Shown: one piece after another, positions 1-5,270 of the stretch
How positions within the stretch are numbered: position 1 is the stretch's first letter
Layout of the letters: each line of letters opens with the position of its first letter
DNA from: Candidatus Gastranaerophilales bacterium
GTDB lineage: Bacteria; Cyanobacteriota; Vampirovibrionia; Gastranaerophilales; Gastranaerophilaceae
Assembly: GCA_900548405.1 (NCBI GenBank)
Contig: UNSJ01000072.1
Span: 1-6,122 of the forward strand
Reading direction: 5' to 3'
DNA: 6,122 nt
Notes under the pieces: model-generated
Seen by the model: only the letters and a program-made list of their open reading frames with translations
Told to the model about the DNA's origin: nothing
Database searches by the model: none
Translations under genes and position numbers: made by a program

Positions 1-297
1 GGCTGTGGGGCGGGATGATGCCATATAATCAGCTTTTTCATTCAATTTTTTGATAAACTCATCTCTTGAAAGGTTTTCTTTTGCAAGCTCCTGAGCGTAA
101 AGCACAACCCCATGTGCGCCTGCAACCCCGATAGCCGGAGCTCCTCTTACTATCATTGTTTTAATCGCATCATACATTCCCTGACCTGTTGTAATATTTA
201 CATATTCAAAGTGTTCGGGAAGTATTGTCTGATCCACCATTTTTGAGTAGTTATCAACCCATTCGATTGTTTTAATTTTTGAATGAAATTCTGCCAT
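1..297 (-). CDS. mtnA: S-methyl-5-thioribose-1-phosphate isomerase, N-terminal part (cut by window edge)
   Basis: Reading down from the ATG at 297 gives 99 open codons to base 1, so the C-terminal two thirds are outside the window. MtnA converts 5-methylthioribose-1-phosphate to 5-methylthioribulose-1-phosphate in cytosolic methionine salvage and belongs to the eIF2B-alpha-like fold. Visible family marks are an N-terminal IEWVDN segment, DQTILPEHFEY near residues 23-33, MIVRGAPAIGVAGAHGVVL around residues 49-67 (the conserved RGAPAIG loop), and SSRPTA at the cut edge, matching the family's RPTAVNL motif. The catalytic Cys and Asp lie beyond the edge, so activity cannot be judged. AGGAAAG at 308-302 is a good ribosome binding site. 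It follows the membrane protein gene by 15 bases and is probably the last visible gene of the operon starting near 1512. A generic eIF2B-like relative is the main alternative. Confidence 0.88.
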   Translation of the reverse strand, partial: MAEFHSKIKTIEWVDNYSKMVDQTILPEHFEYVNITTGQGMYDAIKTMIVRGAPAIGVAGAHGVVLYAQELAKENLSRDEFIKKLNEKADYMASSRPTA

Positions 298-312
298 ATA
301 TCTTTCCTTTTC

Positions 313-759
313 TTATTTGTAGTTTTTAATAAAATCAATTACATAAAAAGTTAAAAATCCTGTAAAAGCGTTAACAGTAGCGCTTAAAACTCCCATAAAT
401 ACGGATAAAACTATTAGAATAAATGCATTAGCATCGTTCAGCATCAATCCTATGCCGTAATTAGATGCAATGTGGAAAAATTTCATTAATAAAATCGAAG
501 CAGGGATAAAAATAATCGAAAATCCCATATATGAAATAAAACCTGACAGCGCACCCGTGATAATACTGTCTTTAATTGAAGTCAGTGACAGGCATTCATA
601 TTTTATTAATATCCATATAACTAAAGGTGCAATAAAGCATATTAAAAATATAAATGAAAATGTACCGATAAACGGGATAAGAGTAATTACACCGAGCAAG
701 GCTCCGAAAAATACGCTCAAGATAGATATTTGTCTTAAAAGTATGTAATCAATATTCAT
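313..759 (-). CDS. Small polytopic membrane protein of unknown function
   Basis: A 148-residue protein that I do not recognise. Hydrophobic stretches lie around residues 10-29, 32-53, 64-93 and 112-143; the last two are long enough to be helical hairpins, giving four to six membrane segments. Glycines recur with small residues (GALLG, GALSG, GFLTF), as in packed helices. Charged residues are few and sit in loops (KYE 53-55, KD 63-64) and at the Lys-rich C-terminus (KNYK). The frame is open up to a TTG at 795, but that would overlap ruvC by 31 bases. The ATG at 759, five bases after the ruvC stop, is the likelier start. No good Shine-Dalgarno precedes it, so translation is probably coupled to ruvC. 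A transport or envelope role would be guesswork. Confidence 0.75.
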   Translation of the reverse strand: MNIDYILLRQISILSVFFGALLGVITLIPFIGTFSFIFLICFIAPLVIWILIKYECLSLTSIKDSIITGALSGFISYMGFSIIFIPASILLMKFFHIASNYGIGLMLNDANAFILIVLSVFMGVLSATVNAFTGFLTFYVIDFIKNYK

Positions 760-764
760 AAATT

Positions 765-1241
765 TTATTTTAACACAACCGACCTTGTATGACAAATTGC
801 AATTGCAATGGAGTCTACCGTATCATCAAGTTTAGGGAGGTTTTCTACTCCGAGTGACAATTTAACCATTTGCTCCACTTCTTTTTTATCGGCGCGTCCG
901 TAACCCGTTAAAACCTGTTTAACCTCCATTGGCGTGTATTCATAAATTGGTATGTTAAATTTTTCAAGCACAGTAAGGATTACGCCTCTGGCATGGGCAA
1001 CAGGCATAACAGTTGTCTGGTTTCTAAAGAAGAAAAGTTTTTCAATTGCAGCAGTATCCGGTTTGTACTTGTCAACAATGATATTCATATCCTCAAAAAT
1101 CTCTAAAAGTCTTGCGGATTCACGTGTCCCTTTTTTGGTTTGGATTGAGCCTGAATGCAAAAGCACAGAGTCTTTTCCGTCATATTCAATAACGGAATAC
1201 CCTACTATTGCCATTCCAGGGTCTATGCCTAAAATCTTCAT
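765..1241 (-). CDS. ruvC: Holliday junction resolvase RuvC
   Basis: A 158-residue protein, slightly shorter than the usual ~165-175 residues. RuvC is the dimeric Mg2+-dependent nuclease that cuts Holliday junctions symmetrically after RuvAB branch migration. The opening MKILGIDPG carries the first catalytic Asp (D7). E67, in AAIEKLFFFRN, is the second acidic residue, and the C-terminal LDDTVDSIAIAICH supplies D140 and D143 with the three-residue spacing of the last two catalytic Asps, so the active site looks intact. AHARGVI (82-88) and YTPMEVKQVLTGYGRADKKEV (102-122) are typical family segments. The ATG at 1241 lies seven bases after the preceding stop. No Shine-Dalgarno is present (ACTCCT precedes the ATG), so expression may rely on coupling or on a near-leaderless transcript from the extended -10 next to it. 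ruvA and ruvB are not nearby. Confidence 0.97.
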   Translation of the reverse strand: MKILGIDPGMAIVGYSVIEYDGKDSVLLHSGSIQTKKGTRESARLLEIFEDMNIIVDKYKPDTAAIEKLFFFRNQTTVMPVAHARGVILTVLEKFNIPIYEYTPMEVKQVLTGYGRADKKEVEQMVKLSLGVENLPKLDDTVDSIAIAICHTRSVVLK

Positions 1242-1247
1242 AGGAGT

Positions 1248-1256
1248 ATTATAGCA
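1248..1256 (-). promoter_or_regulatory. Candidate extended -10 promoter for ruvC
   Basis: On the minus strand TGCTATAAT is a perfect extended -10 (TG-N-TATAAT). It overlaps the last two codons and stop of the 73-aa gene. Initiation about seven bases downstream would fall at or within a base or two of the ruvC ATG (1241), giving a leaderless or nearly leaderless message. The -35 region is weak, which extended -10 promoters tolerate. Chance occurrence in AT-rich DNA is possible. Confidence 0.35.
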
Positions 1257-1470
1257 CAGTTTGTTTTTGAATTAAGTATTGTTGAATAAGTGAAATATCA
1301 TTTTCTATATCATCTAATAATACTTGAAAGCACCTCATAGCAAGTCCTATGCTTTTGCTGTCCATACCATTAATGCTTGCTTTAGAAAGACATTCAAAAA
1401 GCCATCTGATATTGGTAAGTTTTTCTTTGATATTTTCGGAAATTTTTATTACTTCTTCTTTGTTTGTCAC
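1249..1470 (-). CDS. Small helical hypothetical protein, first gene of the ruvC operon
   Basis: A 73-residue protein that I do not recognise. It is acidic/basic mixed and predicted almost wholly helical, with heptad-like runs (EVIKISENIKEKLTNIRWLFECL and VLLDDIENDISLIQQYLIQ), a central SKASINGMDSKSIG turn and two cysteines (26 and 47). There is no signal peptide or membrane segment. The start is GTG at 1470, preceded by AAGGAA at a five-base gap, a good ribosome binding site. An ATG just upstream is out of frame and meets TGA after two codons. A consensus promoter lies about 42 bases before the start. It is divergent from the XRE-like gene at 1576 and seven bases from ruvC. A cytoplasmic helical-bundle protein or regulatory partner fits what is visible, but no function can be assigned. 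Confidence 0.7.
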   Translation of the reverse strand: MTNKEEVIKISENIKEKLTNIRWLFECLSKASINGMDSKSIGLAMRCFQVLLDDIENDISLIQQYLIQKQTVL

Positions 1471-1490
1471 AGCATTTCCTTAATGTTTGT

Positions 1491-1524
1491 TTAGTTATAC
1501 TAAATATTATTTGGTATAATTATA
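1491..1524. promoter_or_regulatory. Inverted repeats in the divergent intergenic region, possible operator
   Basis: TTAG-TTATA-CTAA (1491-1503) is an inverted repeat with 4-bp arms. TTATAC (1495-1500) also pairs as an inverted repeat with GTATAA (1514-1519). TATAATTATA (1515-1524) is a perfect 10-bp palindrome that offers a -10 hexamer to both strands. These sit over the -10 and start site of the minus-strand operon and just before the XRE-like gene, where an autoregulator would bind. The sequence is very AT-rich, so chance symmetry is a real alternative. Confidence 0.3.
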
Positions 1525-1547
1525 TGTTATATAATAAAAATTGTCAA
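1519..1547 (-). promoter_or_regulatory. Perfect-consensus sigma70-type promoter for the 73-aa/ruvC/mtnA operon
   Basis: On the minus strand TTGACA (1547-1542) and TATAAT (1524-1519) are separated by exactly 17 bases: both hexamers match consensus at all positions with optimal spacing. Transcription would start near 1512, leaving a leader of about 42 bases before the GTG at 1470. The -35 hexamer lies directly beside the first possible ATG (1549) of the divergent frame, one reason to prefer a later start for that gene. Confidence 0.82.
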
Positions 1548-1575
1548 CATGAAGATATACTGTACAATGTTGATT

Positions 1576-1785
1576 ATGTTAGATATTAAAGCTGAGATAA
1601 AATCATATATAGCAAGAGAAGGCACCTCTCTTATTAAAGTTATGAATGAACTTAATAAGAAACAAGCTATAAAAACTGGTGTGAGTAATATTTCTCTAAA
1701 AATGAAAAAGGGAACAATTACTTTTAACGAAGCTCAATATATCTTTGACCATTTAGGTTACAAAATTACTATCGAAAGAAAATAG
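1576..1785 (+). CDS. Short XRE-like helix-turn-helix protein (69 aa)
   Basis: The protein begins MLDIKAEIKSYIAREGTSL and contains GVSNISLKMKKGTITFNE (35-52) followed by QYIFDHLGYKI (54-64). The order helix, VMNELNKK, then N-x-S-x-K-x-x-x-G-T-I-x-F-x-E and a final helix with LGY resembles short stand-alone Cro/XRE-type DNA-binding proteins of about 65-75 residues, with residues 37-48 in the recognition and turn region. The frame is open from an ATG at 1549, but that sits against the -35 of the divergent promoter. The ATG at 1576 gives the N-terminus usual for such proteins. No start has a clear Shine-Dalgarno. Promoter candidates are TATAAT at 1515 or 1530, without a good -35. A local repressor of the divergent operon or of the small-peptide unit downstream is a reasonable inference, not shown by sequence. 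Confidence 0.68.
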   Translation: MLDIKAEIKSYIAREGTSLIKVMNELNKKQAIKTGVSNISLKMKKGTITFNEAQYIFDHLGYKITIERK

Positions 1786-1798
1786 AGTTTTAATAATA

Positions 1799-1827
1799 TT
1801 GCGTTTTATGTATTTTGATTATATACT
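1799..1827 (+). promoter_or_regulatory. Candidate promoter for the 24-aa peptide transcript
   Basis: TTGCGT (1799-1804) and TATACT (1822-1827) are separated by 17 bases. The -10 matches consensus at five of six positions, the -35 only in its TTG. Initiation near 1834 would give a leader of about 70 bases before the ATG at 1904. Read-through from the XRE-like gene, which has no terminator after its stop, is the alternative source of the message. Confidence 0.45.
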
Positions 1828-1846
1828 AATGGTTGGGTAAGTTCCC

Positions 1847-1902
1847 TTATCATTCCTCAACACACGCTAATTTTGAAGAAATTGGTTGGAAGGAGGTGAT
1901 AA
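1847..1902 (+). promoter_or_regulatory. 5' leader able to sequester the Shine-Dalgarno of the 24-aa gene
   Basis: TTATCA (1847-1852) plus CCTC (1855-1858) can pair with GAGG (1893-1896) plus TGATAA (1897-1902): ten pairs with a two-base bulge, burying the core of the Shine-Dalgarno. AAC (1859-1861) can extend it with GTT (1885-1887), and AATTT/AAATT (1869-1873 with 1879-1883) makes a small inner hairpin. A competing pairing of GTTGGG (1832-1837) with CC and CAAC (1855-1861) would use the same anti-Shine-Dalgarno bases and free the site. Built by eye; no folding energy was computed. Confidence 0.45.
1890..1900 (+). promoter_or_regulatory. Unusually strong ribosome binding site
   Basis: AAGGAGGTGAT is an uninterrupted 11-base complement to the usual 16S rRNA 3' end. 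GGAGG (1892-1896) lies seven bases from the ATG at 1904, an optimal spacing. Every other gene in the window has a shorter match, so this site stands out and is strong evidence that the following 24-codon frame is translated. Confidence 0.85.
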
Positions 1903-1903
1903 T

Positions 1904-1978
1904 ATGAAAAAAGAGATAATAAAAAATGTCCTATTGCTGCTAGGACATCTTTTACAAATTATTTCGCTTTTCATTTAG
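1904..1978 (+). CDS. 24-residue hydrophobic leucine-rich peptide, candidate type I toxin
   Basis: ATG at 1904 to TAG at 1976 encodes a peptide starting MKKEIIKNVLLLLGHLLQ and ending IISLFI. After a charged head (K2, K3, E4, K7) residues 9-24 are nearly all hydrophobic, broken by G14, H15, Q18 and S21, enough for one short membrane-spanning or surface-lying helix. I do not recognise a named family. A tiny hydrophobic peptide with a charged N-terminus, a very strong but occludable ribosome binding site and an overlapping antisense transcription unit is the pattern of type I toxins such as TxpA, BsrG or TisB; the similarity is in architecture, not sequence. Codons 8-15 form an 8-bp hairpin (1926-1948) that on the minus strand works as a terminator. 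A leucine attenuation leader is less likely because no plus-strand gene follows within the window. Confidence 0.62.
   Translation: MKKEIIKNVLLLLGHLLQIISLFI
1918..1948 (-). terminator. Intrinsic terminator, minus strand, inside the 24-aa gene
   Basis: On the minus strand ATGTCCTA and TAGGACAT form a perfect 8-bp stem around loop GCAGCAA, followed directly by TTTTT and ATT. This is a textbook Rho-independent form. On the plus strand the stem is followed by CTTTTAC, a poorer signal, so it should act mainly on the minus strand, ending either the candidate antisense RNA or read-through from the O-methyltransferase gene. Confidence 0.7.
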
Positions 1979-2029
1979 GGAATGAAGAAAGACTTTAAGA
2001 GTGACGACCTCTTAAGGTCTTTTCCCTAT
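1920..2029 (-). ncRNA. Candidate antisense RNA opposite the 24-aa peptide gene
   Basis: The unit is defined by a minus-strand promoter candidate at 2063-2036 (start expected near 2029) and an intrinsic terminator at 1948-1918, giving about 110 nt. It would be fully complementary to codons 6-24 of the peptide gene and its 3' region, including the 14-bp hairpin at 1988-2022, so each RNA carries a mirror stem-loop suitable for initial contact. Convergent 3' overlap is known for txpA/RatA and bsrG/SR4. The unit follows the O-methyltransferase gene directly, so the same hairpins could simply terminate that operon; both may be true. Confidence 0.42.
1977..2027. terminator. Long hairpin between convergent transcripts, possible bidirectional terminator
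   Basis: Bases 1988-2001 pair with 2009-2022 over 14 bp with one G-U, enclosing the 7-base loop TGACGAC. AGGGA (1977-1981) can add five pairs with TCCCT (2023-2027) across a six-base bulge; this outer arm overlaps the TAG stop of the 24-aa gene. Plus-strand T runs follow at 2031-2034 and 2047-2053; the minus-strand arm ends in TTT and leads into TCTTCATT. It lies about 38 bases past the O-methyltransferase stop and about 10 past the peptide stop, where terminators for both would be expected. Confidence 0.6.
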
Positions 2030-2035
2030 ATTTTA

Positions 2036-2063
2036 ATTATAACATATTTTTTTATTTATTCAA
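2036..2063 (-). promoter_or_regulatory. Candidate minus-strand promoter for the antisense RNA
   Basis: On the minus strand TGTTATAAT (2044-2036) is a perfect extended -10 and TTGAAT (2063-2058) a -35 matching four of six positions, with a 16-base spacer. The -35 overlaps the end of the O-methyltransferase gene (stop at 2062-2060). The region is nearly pure A/T, which raises the chance of an accidental match. Confidence 0.42.
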
Positions 2064-2632
2064 CCCTTAAGTTTTCTTCCAAGTGACAAGCCTGCAGGAA
2101 GCGGAAGCACAACGTTTTCGTAATCAGGATGAGCATTGATTGCATCTATAAAAGGTTTACATTTTGCCTCATGCGACAATACATTGTCACAAGCTATTAT
2201 TCCGCCTTTTTTTAAATGTTTGTCTATAAGTTCAAAATATTTGATATATTCTGATTTGTTTGCATCCACAAATGCCAAATCTATTACATAATCTTCTGGT
2301 AATTCTTCCAGAAGCTCACAAGCTGAACCCTTTAGCGTAGTTATTGCATCGTCAACTTTACAGATTTTAAAGTTTTCTTTTGCAATATCCAATCTCTTAT
2401 CCCAAAATTCTATTGTTGTAAGATGTCCGCCTGTTTCTTTTGCAGCTTTTCCGAGCCAAACACCCGAATAGCCGTTTGAGGTTCCTACTTCAAGAATATT
2501 CTTAGCTTTTTCTGCTTTTATAAATGTGTATAAAAATTCTGCCGTAACCCTTGAGATATTCCAAAATTGTTTTTGTGTTTCTTCTAAATTGTTTAAGACT
2601 TCTTCTGTTGTGTCATCAAAATATTTTTTCAT
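2060..2632 (-). CDS. SAM-dependent O-methyltransferase (family 3, COMT/CCoAOMT-like)
   Basis: A 190-residue class I methyltransferase of the small cation-dependent O-methyltransferase type. NILEVGTSNGYSGVWLG (45-61) is the glycine-rich SAM-binding motif I. TTIEF (72-76) supplies the acidic residue (E75) expected to bind the SAM ribose. DLAFVDANKSEYIKYF (118-133) carries D123 of motif IV, and GGIIACDNVL (143-152) carries D149-N150; D123, D149 and N150 correspond to metal ligands in this family. The C-terminus LPLPAGLSLGRK is the usual closing strand. The substrate, commonly a catechol or a similar hydroxyl, cannot be read from sequence. The ATG at 2632 follows the propeller gene stop by one base, with no strong Shine-Dalgarno, so translation is probably coupled. 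It is the last gene of the grpE operon, followed by hairpin terminators. Confidence 0.88.
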   Translation of the reverse strand: MKKYFDDTTEEVLNNLEETQKQFWNISRVTAEFLYTFIKAEKAKNILEVGTSNGYSGVWLGKAAKETGGHLTTIEFWDKRLDIAKENFKICKVDDAITTLKGSACELLEELPEDYVIDLAFVDANKSEYIKYFELIDKHLKKGGIIACDNVLSHEAKCKPFIDAINAHPDYENVVLPLPAGLSLGRKLKG

Positions 2633-2633
2633 A

Positions 2634-4073
2634 CTATTTGTTTATCTTTTTAACCTTTTCTGTTGCAACTATTGAACTTGCAGGAATATCAATAGGAATT
2701 GATTTTAAAACTTTGTTTGTTCCCAAATCAAAAACTGTATACAATGAAGCTTTTGTGTCAGTAATCAAAGCAATATTTGTACCTTCAATATGATAAATTT
2801 TTGTTGAAAAACCGTTGGTATTTAAGTAAATAGAATCGGTTATCATATCTGTTTTTGCATCAATCACCTGAATTGAATTGTCGCCTGCTCCCAGAACATA
2901 AATTCTGTCATGGAATGCAAGCATATCAATTGGTTTTTCGCAAACTTCTGTTTCGCCTATCAAGCCTATTGTATCGTAATCAATGATTGCAAGTCTGTTT
3001 TTGGTTCTGCTTGTTAAATAGATTTTGTTATTTGTATAAAGAATTTTTGAAACATTCGGAAATTTTCCGATTTCTTTCAGCAAATAATTGTTATCAAGTT
3101 CAATTGCCCATATTTCACGTGTCTTTTTGTCATAATAAAAAAGCTTTGAACCGTCATCGCTCAATGTAAGTTTTTCACACATTCCGCTTATTCTGATTTG
3201 TTTGGTTAAAGTCATTGTTTCAAGGTTAACCATATAAATGCTTGAGTCTTCAGCACTTGAAACGTATGCTATTCTTTTGTTTTTATCAATTAAAATTTCA
3301 TCAGGCTGTGTTTTTGTATAAATCTGTTTGATTATAGAGTCATCAGCAAGAGAAATAACATCAATTGAAGGTTTATCATAAGAGGTTACGAGTAGAAAAT
3401 CTTCATAAGCTTTCATTGATATAGGAATATTGTTCTGCGCCAGAGAATATTCCGGAGTTTTAGCCCCGATATTTAAAACCTGAATGTTTTTTGAATAAGG
3501 TGATGATACATAGAAATTCTTGTATTTTAATTGAGGAATTTGAGATAATGTTTTTAAAGTTGAACCTGAAATTTTTTCTACTTTAGGTGTAACGTTTTCA
3601 ACTCTGATTCCGGGATCATCAACTGTTTTAATTTCAAGGTTTCCTATTATGCCTTTAAGGTTTTCAGGAATAATAAGCCCTTTAGGCACCAGCATATCTT
3701 GCGGGAGAAGCCCTGAACGAAGTTCAACGGGAGGGTTAGCCATTTTATAAATAGTTTTGTTGCCGTGAGTATCTGTTAAAACTTTTAACAGTACAAAATC
3801 GTTATTGAAAATCACAACATTAGGTTTTGCCGCTAAAGTTTTGTTGGCAGGATATGTTGCTTTTATCTCCAGCTTGTCGGTATTAACTATTCTTGCAGGA
3901 AATAAAGGAAGGTAAAGCGTATTGTCGGGAAGTATAATAACTCCGTCAAATCTGAAATTCGTTTTAGGGTAATCATTACTTACAAAATTTCTTACATTAT
4001 CAGGGATTTGGGCTGCAAACACAGGTGCAGACAGCGAAAGCAATATTCCCAAACAAATTAATGATTTACGCAT
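2634..4073 (-). CDS. Secreted seven-blade beta-propeller protein (YVTN-like repeats)
   Basis: A 479-residue protein starting [20 protein letters not shown], a clear signal peptide probably cut after residue 20 before AQIPDN; no lipobox Cys follows. The frame is open to a TTG at 4100, but ATG 4073 has AAGGGAG nine bases upstream and yields a proper signal peptide. Residues ~21-175 form an N-terminal domain I do not recognise, beta-rich with [17 protein letters not shown] (129-145). From ~183 to ~461 seven repeats of about 41 residues occur, each with a strand, a small hydrophilic turn and an x-I-x-V-I-D/N-L type strand: FYVSS near 187, LLVTS 227, AYVSS 268, LFYYD 310, IYLTS 350, IYVLG 390, IALIT 434. 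Seven such units predict a closed seven-blade propeller. It likely acts in the periplasm or outside as a binding or scaffold protein. It overlaps the dnaJ end by eight bases. Confidence 0.82.
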   Translation of the reverse strand: MRKSLICLGILLSLSAPVFAAQIPDNVRNFVSNDYPKTNFRFDGVIILPDNTLYLPLFPARIVNTDKLEIKATYPANKTLAAKPNVVIFNNDFVLLKVLTDTHGNKTIYKMANPPVELRSGLLPQDMLVPKGLIIPENLKGIIGNLEIKTVDDPGIRVENVTPKVEKISGSTLKTLSQIPQLKYKNFYVSSPYSKNIQVLNIGAKTPEYSLAQNNIPISMKAYEDFLLVTSYDKPSIDVISLADDSIIKQIYTKTQPDEILIDKNKRIAYVSSAEDSSIYMVNLETMTLTKQIRISGMCEKLTLSDDGSKLFYYDKKTREIWAIELDNNYLLKEIGKFPNVSKILYTNNKIYLTSRTKNRLAIIDYDTIGLIGETEVCEKPIDMLAFHDRIYVLGAGDNSIQVIDAKTDMITDSIYLNTNGFSTKIYHIEGTNIALITDTKASLYTVFDLGTNKVLKSIPIDIPASSIVATEKVKKINK

Positions 4074-5205
4074 TGTTAAATACTCCCTTAACTTTATCAA
4101 TTATAGATGATTGTTGAGCTTTTTCTTTTTTGTTATTTTGAATTTCATATAATTTTCTGTAAAGTGTTTTTTCTTCATCAGAAAGTTTTACAGGTGTTTT
4201 AACCGAAACAACAACAATATGGTCCCCTCTTTGAGAAGGTCTTGAGATAAACGGAACGCCTGCATTTTTAATTTTTATAGAGTTGCCGCTTTGAACCCCT
4301 GCATGAACTGTAATTTTTTGTTCACCGTCAAGCGTTTTAACAACAACGTCATCGCCAAGAGCTGCTTGAGCAGGTGAAATATCAAGTCTTGAATACACAT
4401 CGTTTCCGTCACGTTTGAAGTATTCGGAAGGCTTCACATGAAGCACTACAAACAAATCGCCTGCACGTCCGCCGTTTGTACCCGCATCGCCTTCACCTGA
4501 AACACGGATTTTAGACATATTGTCAACGCCTGCTGGAATTTTAATATTAATTTTCTTTTCTTTTTCGATTTTACCGTGTCCTTTACAAGCTTTGCAAGGA
4601 TTTGAAATTTTCTTACCTTTACCGTGACAATCAGGACAGGTAACAATTTGTGCAAATGAACCCAAAGGAGTTCTTGTGACTTGCTGAACCTGACCTGAAC
4701 CGTGACAAGTCGGGCAGGTTACAGGTTGAGAACCTTTTTCGGCACCTGTGCCGCCGCAAGAAGTACAAGTTTCAAGGTGGTCAAATTTAATTTCTTTATC
4801 AGTGCCAAAAACAGCCTGTTCAAAATCAACTTCAATATCAAGTCTTAAATCATCGCCTTCAACAGGAGCATTGGGGTCAGGTCTTCCGCCAAAGCCGAAA
4901 CCGCCCATACCGCCGAAAAATGAGTTAAATATATCATTCAAATCGCCAAAACCGCCTGCAAACGGACCGCCTGTATCAAAACCTGCGTTTTGAAGTCCGT
5001 CTTCGCCGTAACGGTCATAAGTTGCGCGTTTGTTATCATCCATCAATGTTTCATAAGCTTTTCCAAGCTCTTTAAATTTCTCCTCTGCATCGGGAGCTTT
5101 GTTTACATCGGGGTGTAATGTCCTTGCTTTTTTTCTGAAAGCTGCTTTTATTTCTTCCTTGCTCGCTTCTCTCGAAACCTCAAGTATTTCGTAGTAATCA
5201 GTCAT
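4066..5205 (-). CDS. dnaJ: Chaperone protein DnaJ (type I/class A Hsp40)
   Basis: 379 residues, a normal full length. DnaJ delivers unfolded clients to DnaK and stimulates its ATPase. The J domain spans about 3-68 with the essential HPD at 31-33 and YDRYGEDGL at its end. A Gly/Phe-rich linker follows (about 75-107, with [11 protein letters not shown]). Four zinc-binding repeats are intact: CTSCGGTG (147), CPTCHGSG (164), CPDCHGKG (190) and CKACKGHG (204), making it class A. The C-terminal substrate-binding beta domains run to about 340, then a Lys-rich tail (NNKKEKAQQ). The start is ATG 5205, 50 bases after the grpE stop, with GGGAAG about 11 bases upstream. An intrinsic terminator lies in the gap and no clear dnaJ promoter is visible, so dnaJ probably depends on partial read-through from grpE. 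dnaK is not adjacent. Confidence 0.98.
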   Translation of the reverse strand: MTDYYEILEVSREASKEEIKAAFRKKARTLHPDVNKAPDAEEKFKELGKAYETLMDDNKRATYDRYGEDGLQNAGFDTGGPFAGGFGDLNDIFNSFFGGMGGFGFGGRPDPNAPVEGDDLRLDIEVDFEQAVFGTDKEIKFDHLETCTSCGGTGAEKGSQPVTCPTCHGSGQVQQVTRTPLGSFAQIVTCPDCHGKGKKISNPCKACKGHGKIEKEKKINIKIPAGVDNMSKIRVSGEGDAGTNGGRAGDLFVVLHVKPSEYFKRDGNDVYSRLDISPAQAALGDDVVVKTLDGEQKITVHAGVQSGNSIKIKNAGVPFISRPSQRGDHIVVVSVKTPVKLSDEEKTLYRKLYEIQNNKKEKAQQSSIIDKVKGVFNNA

Positions 5206-5236
5206 TTATATTAATTCTTCCCTATTCTTTGCATAC

Positions 5237-5270
5237 TAAAAAGCAGCAGCCGAAATTATTCAGCTGTTGC
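5237..5270 (-). terminator. Intrinsic terminator or attenuator between grpE and dnaJ
   Basis: On the minus strand GCAACAGCTGAA pairs with TTCGGCTGCTGC (5270-5259 with 5254-5243): 12 positions with one A-C mismatch and one T-G wobble, a TAAT loop, then TTTTTAG. It has the form of a Rho-independent terminator. The grpE stop codon TAA (5258-5256) lies in the loop, so a terminating ribosome would cover the stem. Because dnaJ follows on the same strand without an evident promoter, partial termination is more plausible than a full stop. Confidence 0.65.

Noticed and set aside
470..748. Plus-strand 92-codon frame opposite the membrane protein gene
   Set aside because: It is antisense to a gene well placed in an operon, and no Shine-Dalgarno or promoter supports it.
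760..795. TTG start at 795 for the membrane protein
   Set aside because: It would overlap ruvC by 31 bases and add a hydrophilic head; ATG 759 sits naturally five bases after the ruvC stop.
1471..1480. Two-codon ORF ATG-CTG-TGA overlapping the GTG start of the 73-aa gene
   Set aside because: Its ATG directly touches the AAGGAA ribosome binding site, too close for initiation, so it is likely chance.
1549..1575. Upstream ATG codons at 1549 and 1567 as start of the XRE-like gene
   Set aside because: The extra nine residues are unlike the expected N-terminus, no Shine-Dalgarno precedes either ATG, and 1549 abuts the -35 of the divergent promoter.
1904..1978. Leucine-rich leader peptide for transcription attenuation
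   Set aside because: The run of leucine codons followed by hairpins looks like a leu leader, but the next gene is convergent and no plus-strand biosynthetic gene follows in the window.
4074..4100. TTG start at 4100 for the propeller protein
   Set aside because: It reads through the Shine-Dalgarno AAGGGAG and puts residues before an otherwise ideal signal peptide; ATG 4073 is better.
4446..4993. Open frames on both strands within dnaJ
   Set aside because: They are alternative-frame shadows of the zinc-finger and Gly/Phe regions, with no ribosome binding sites and implausible compositions.
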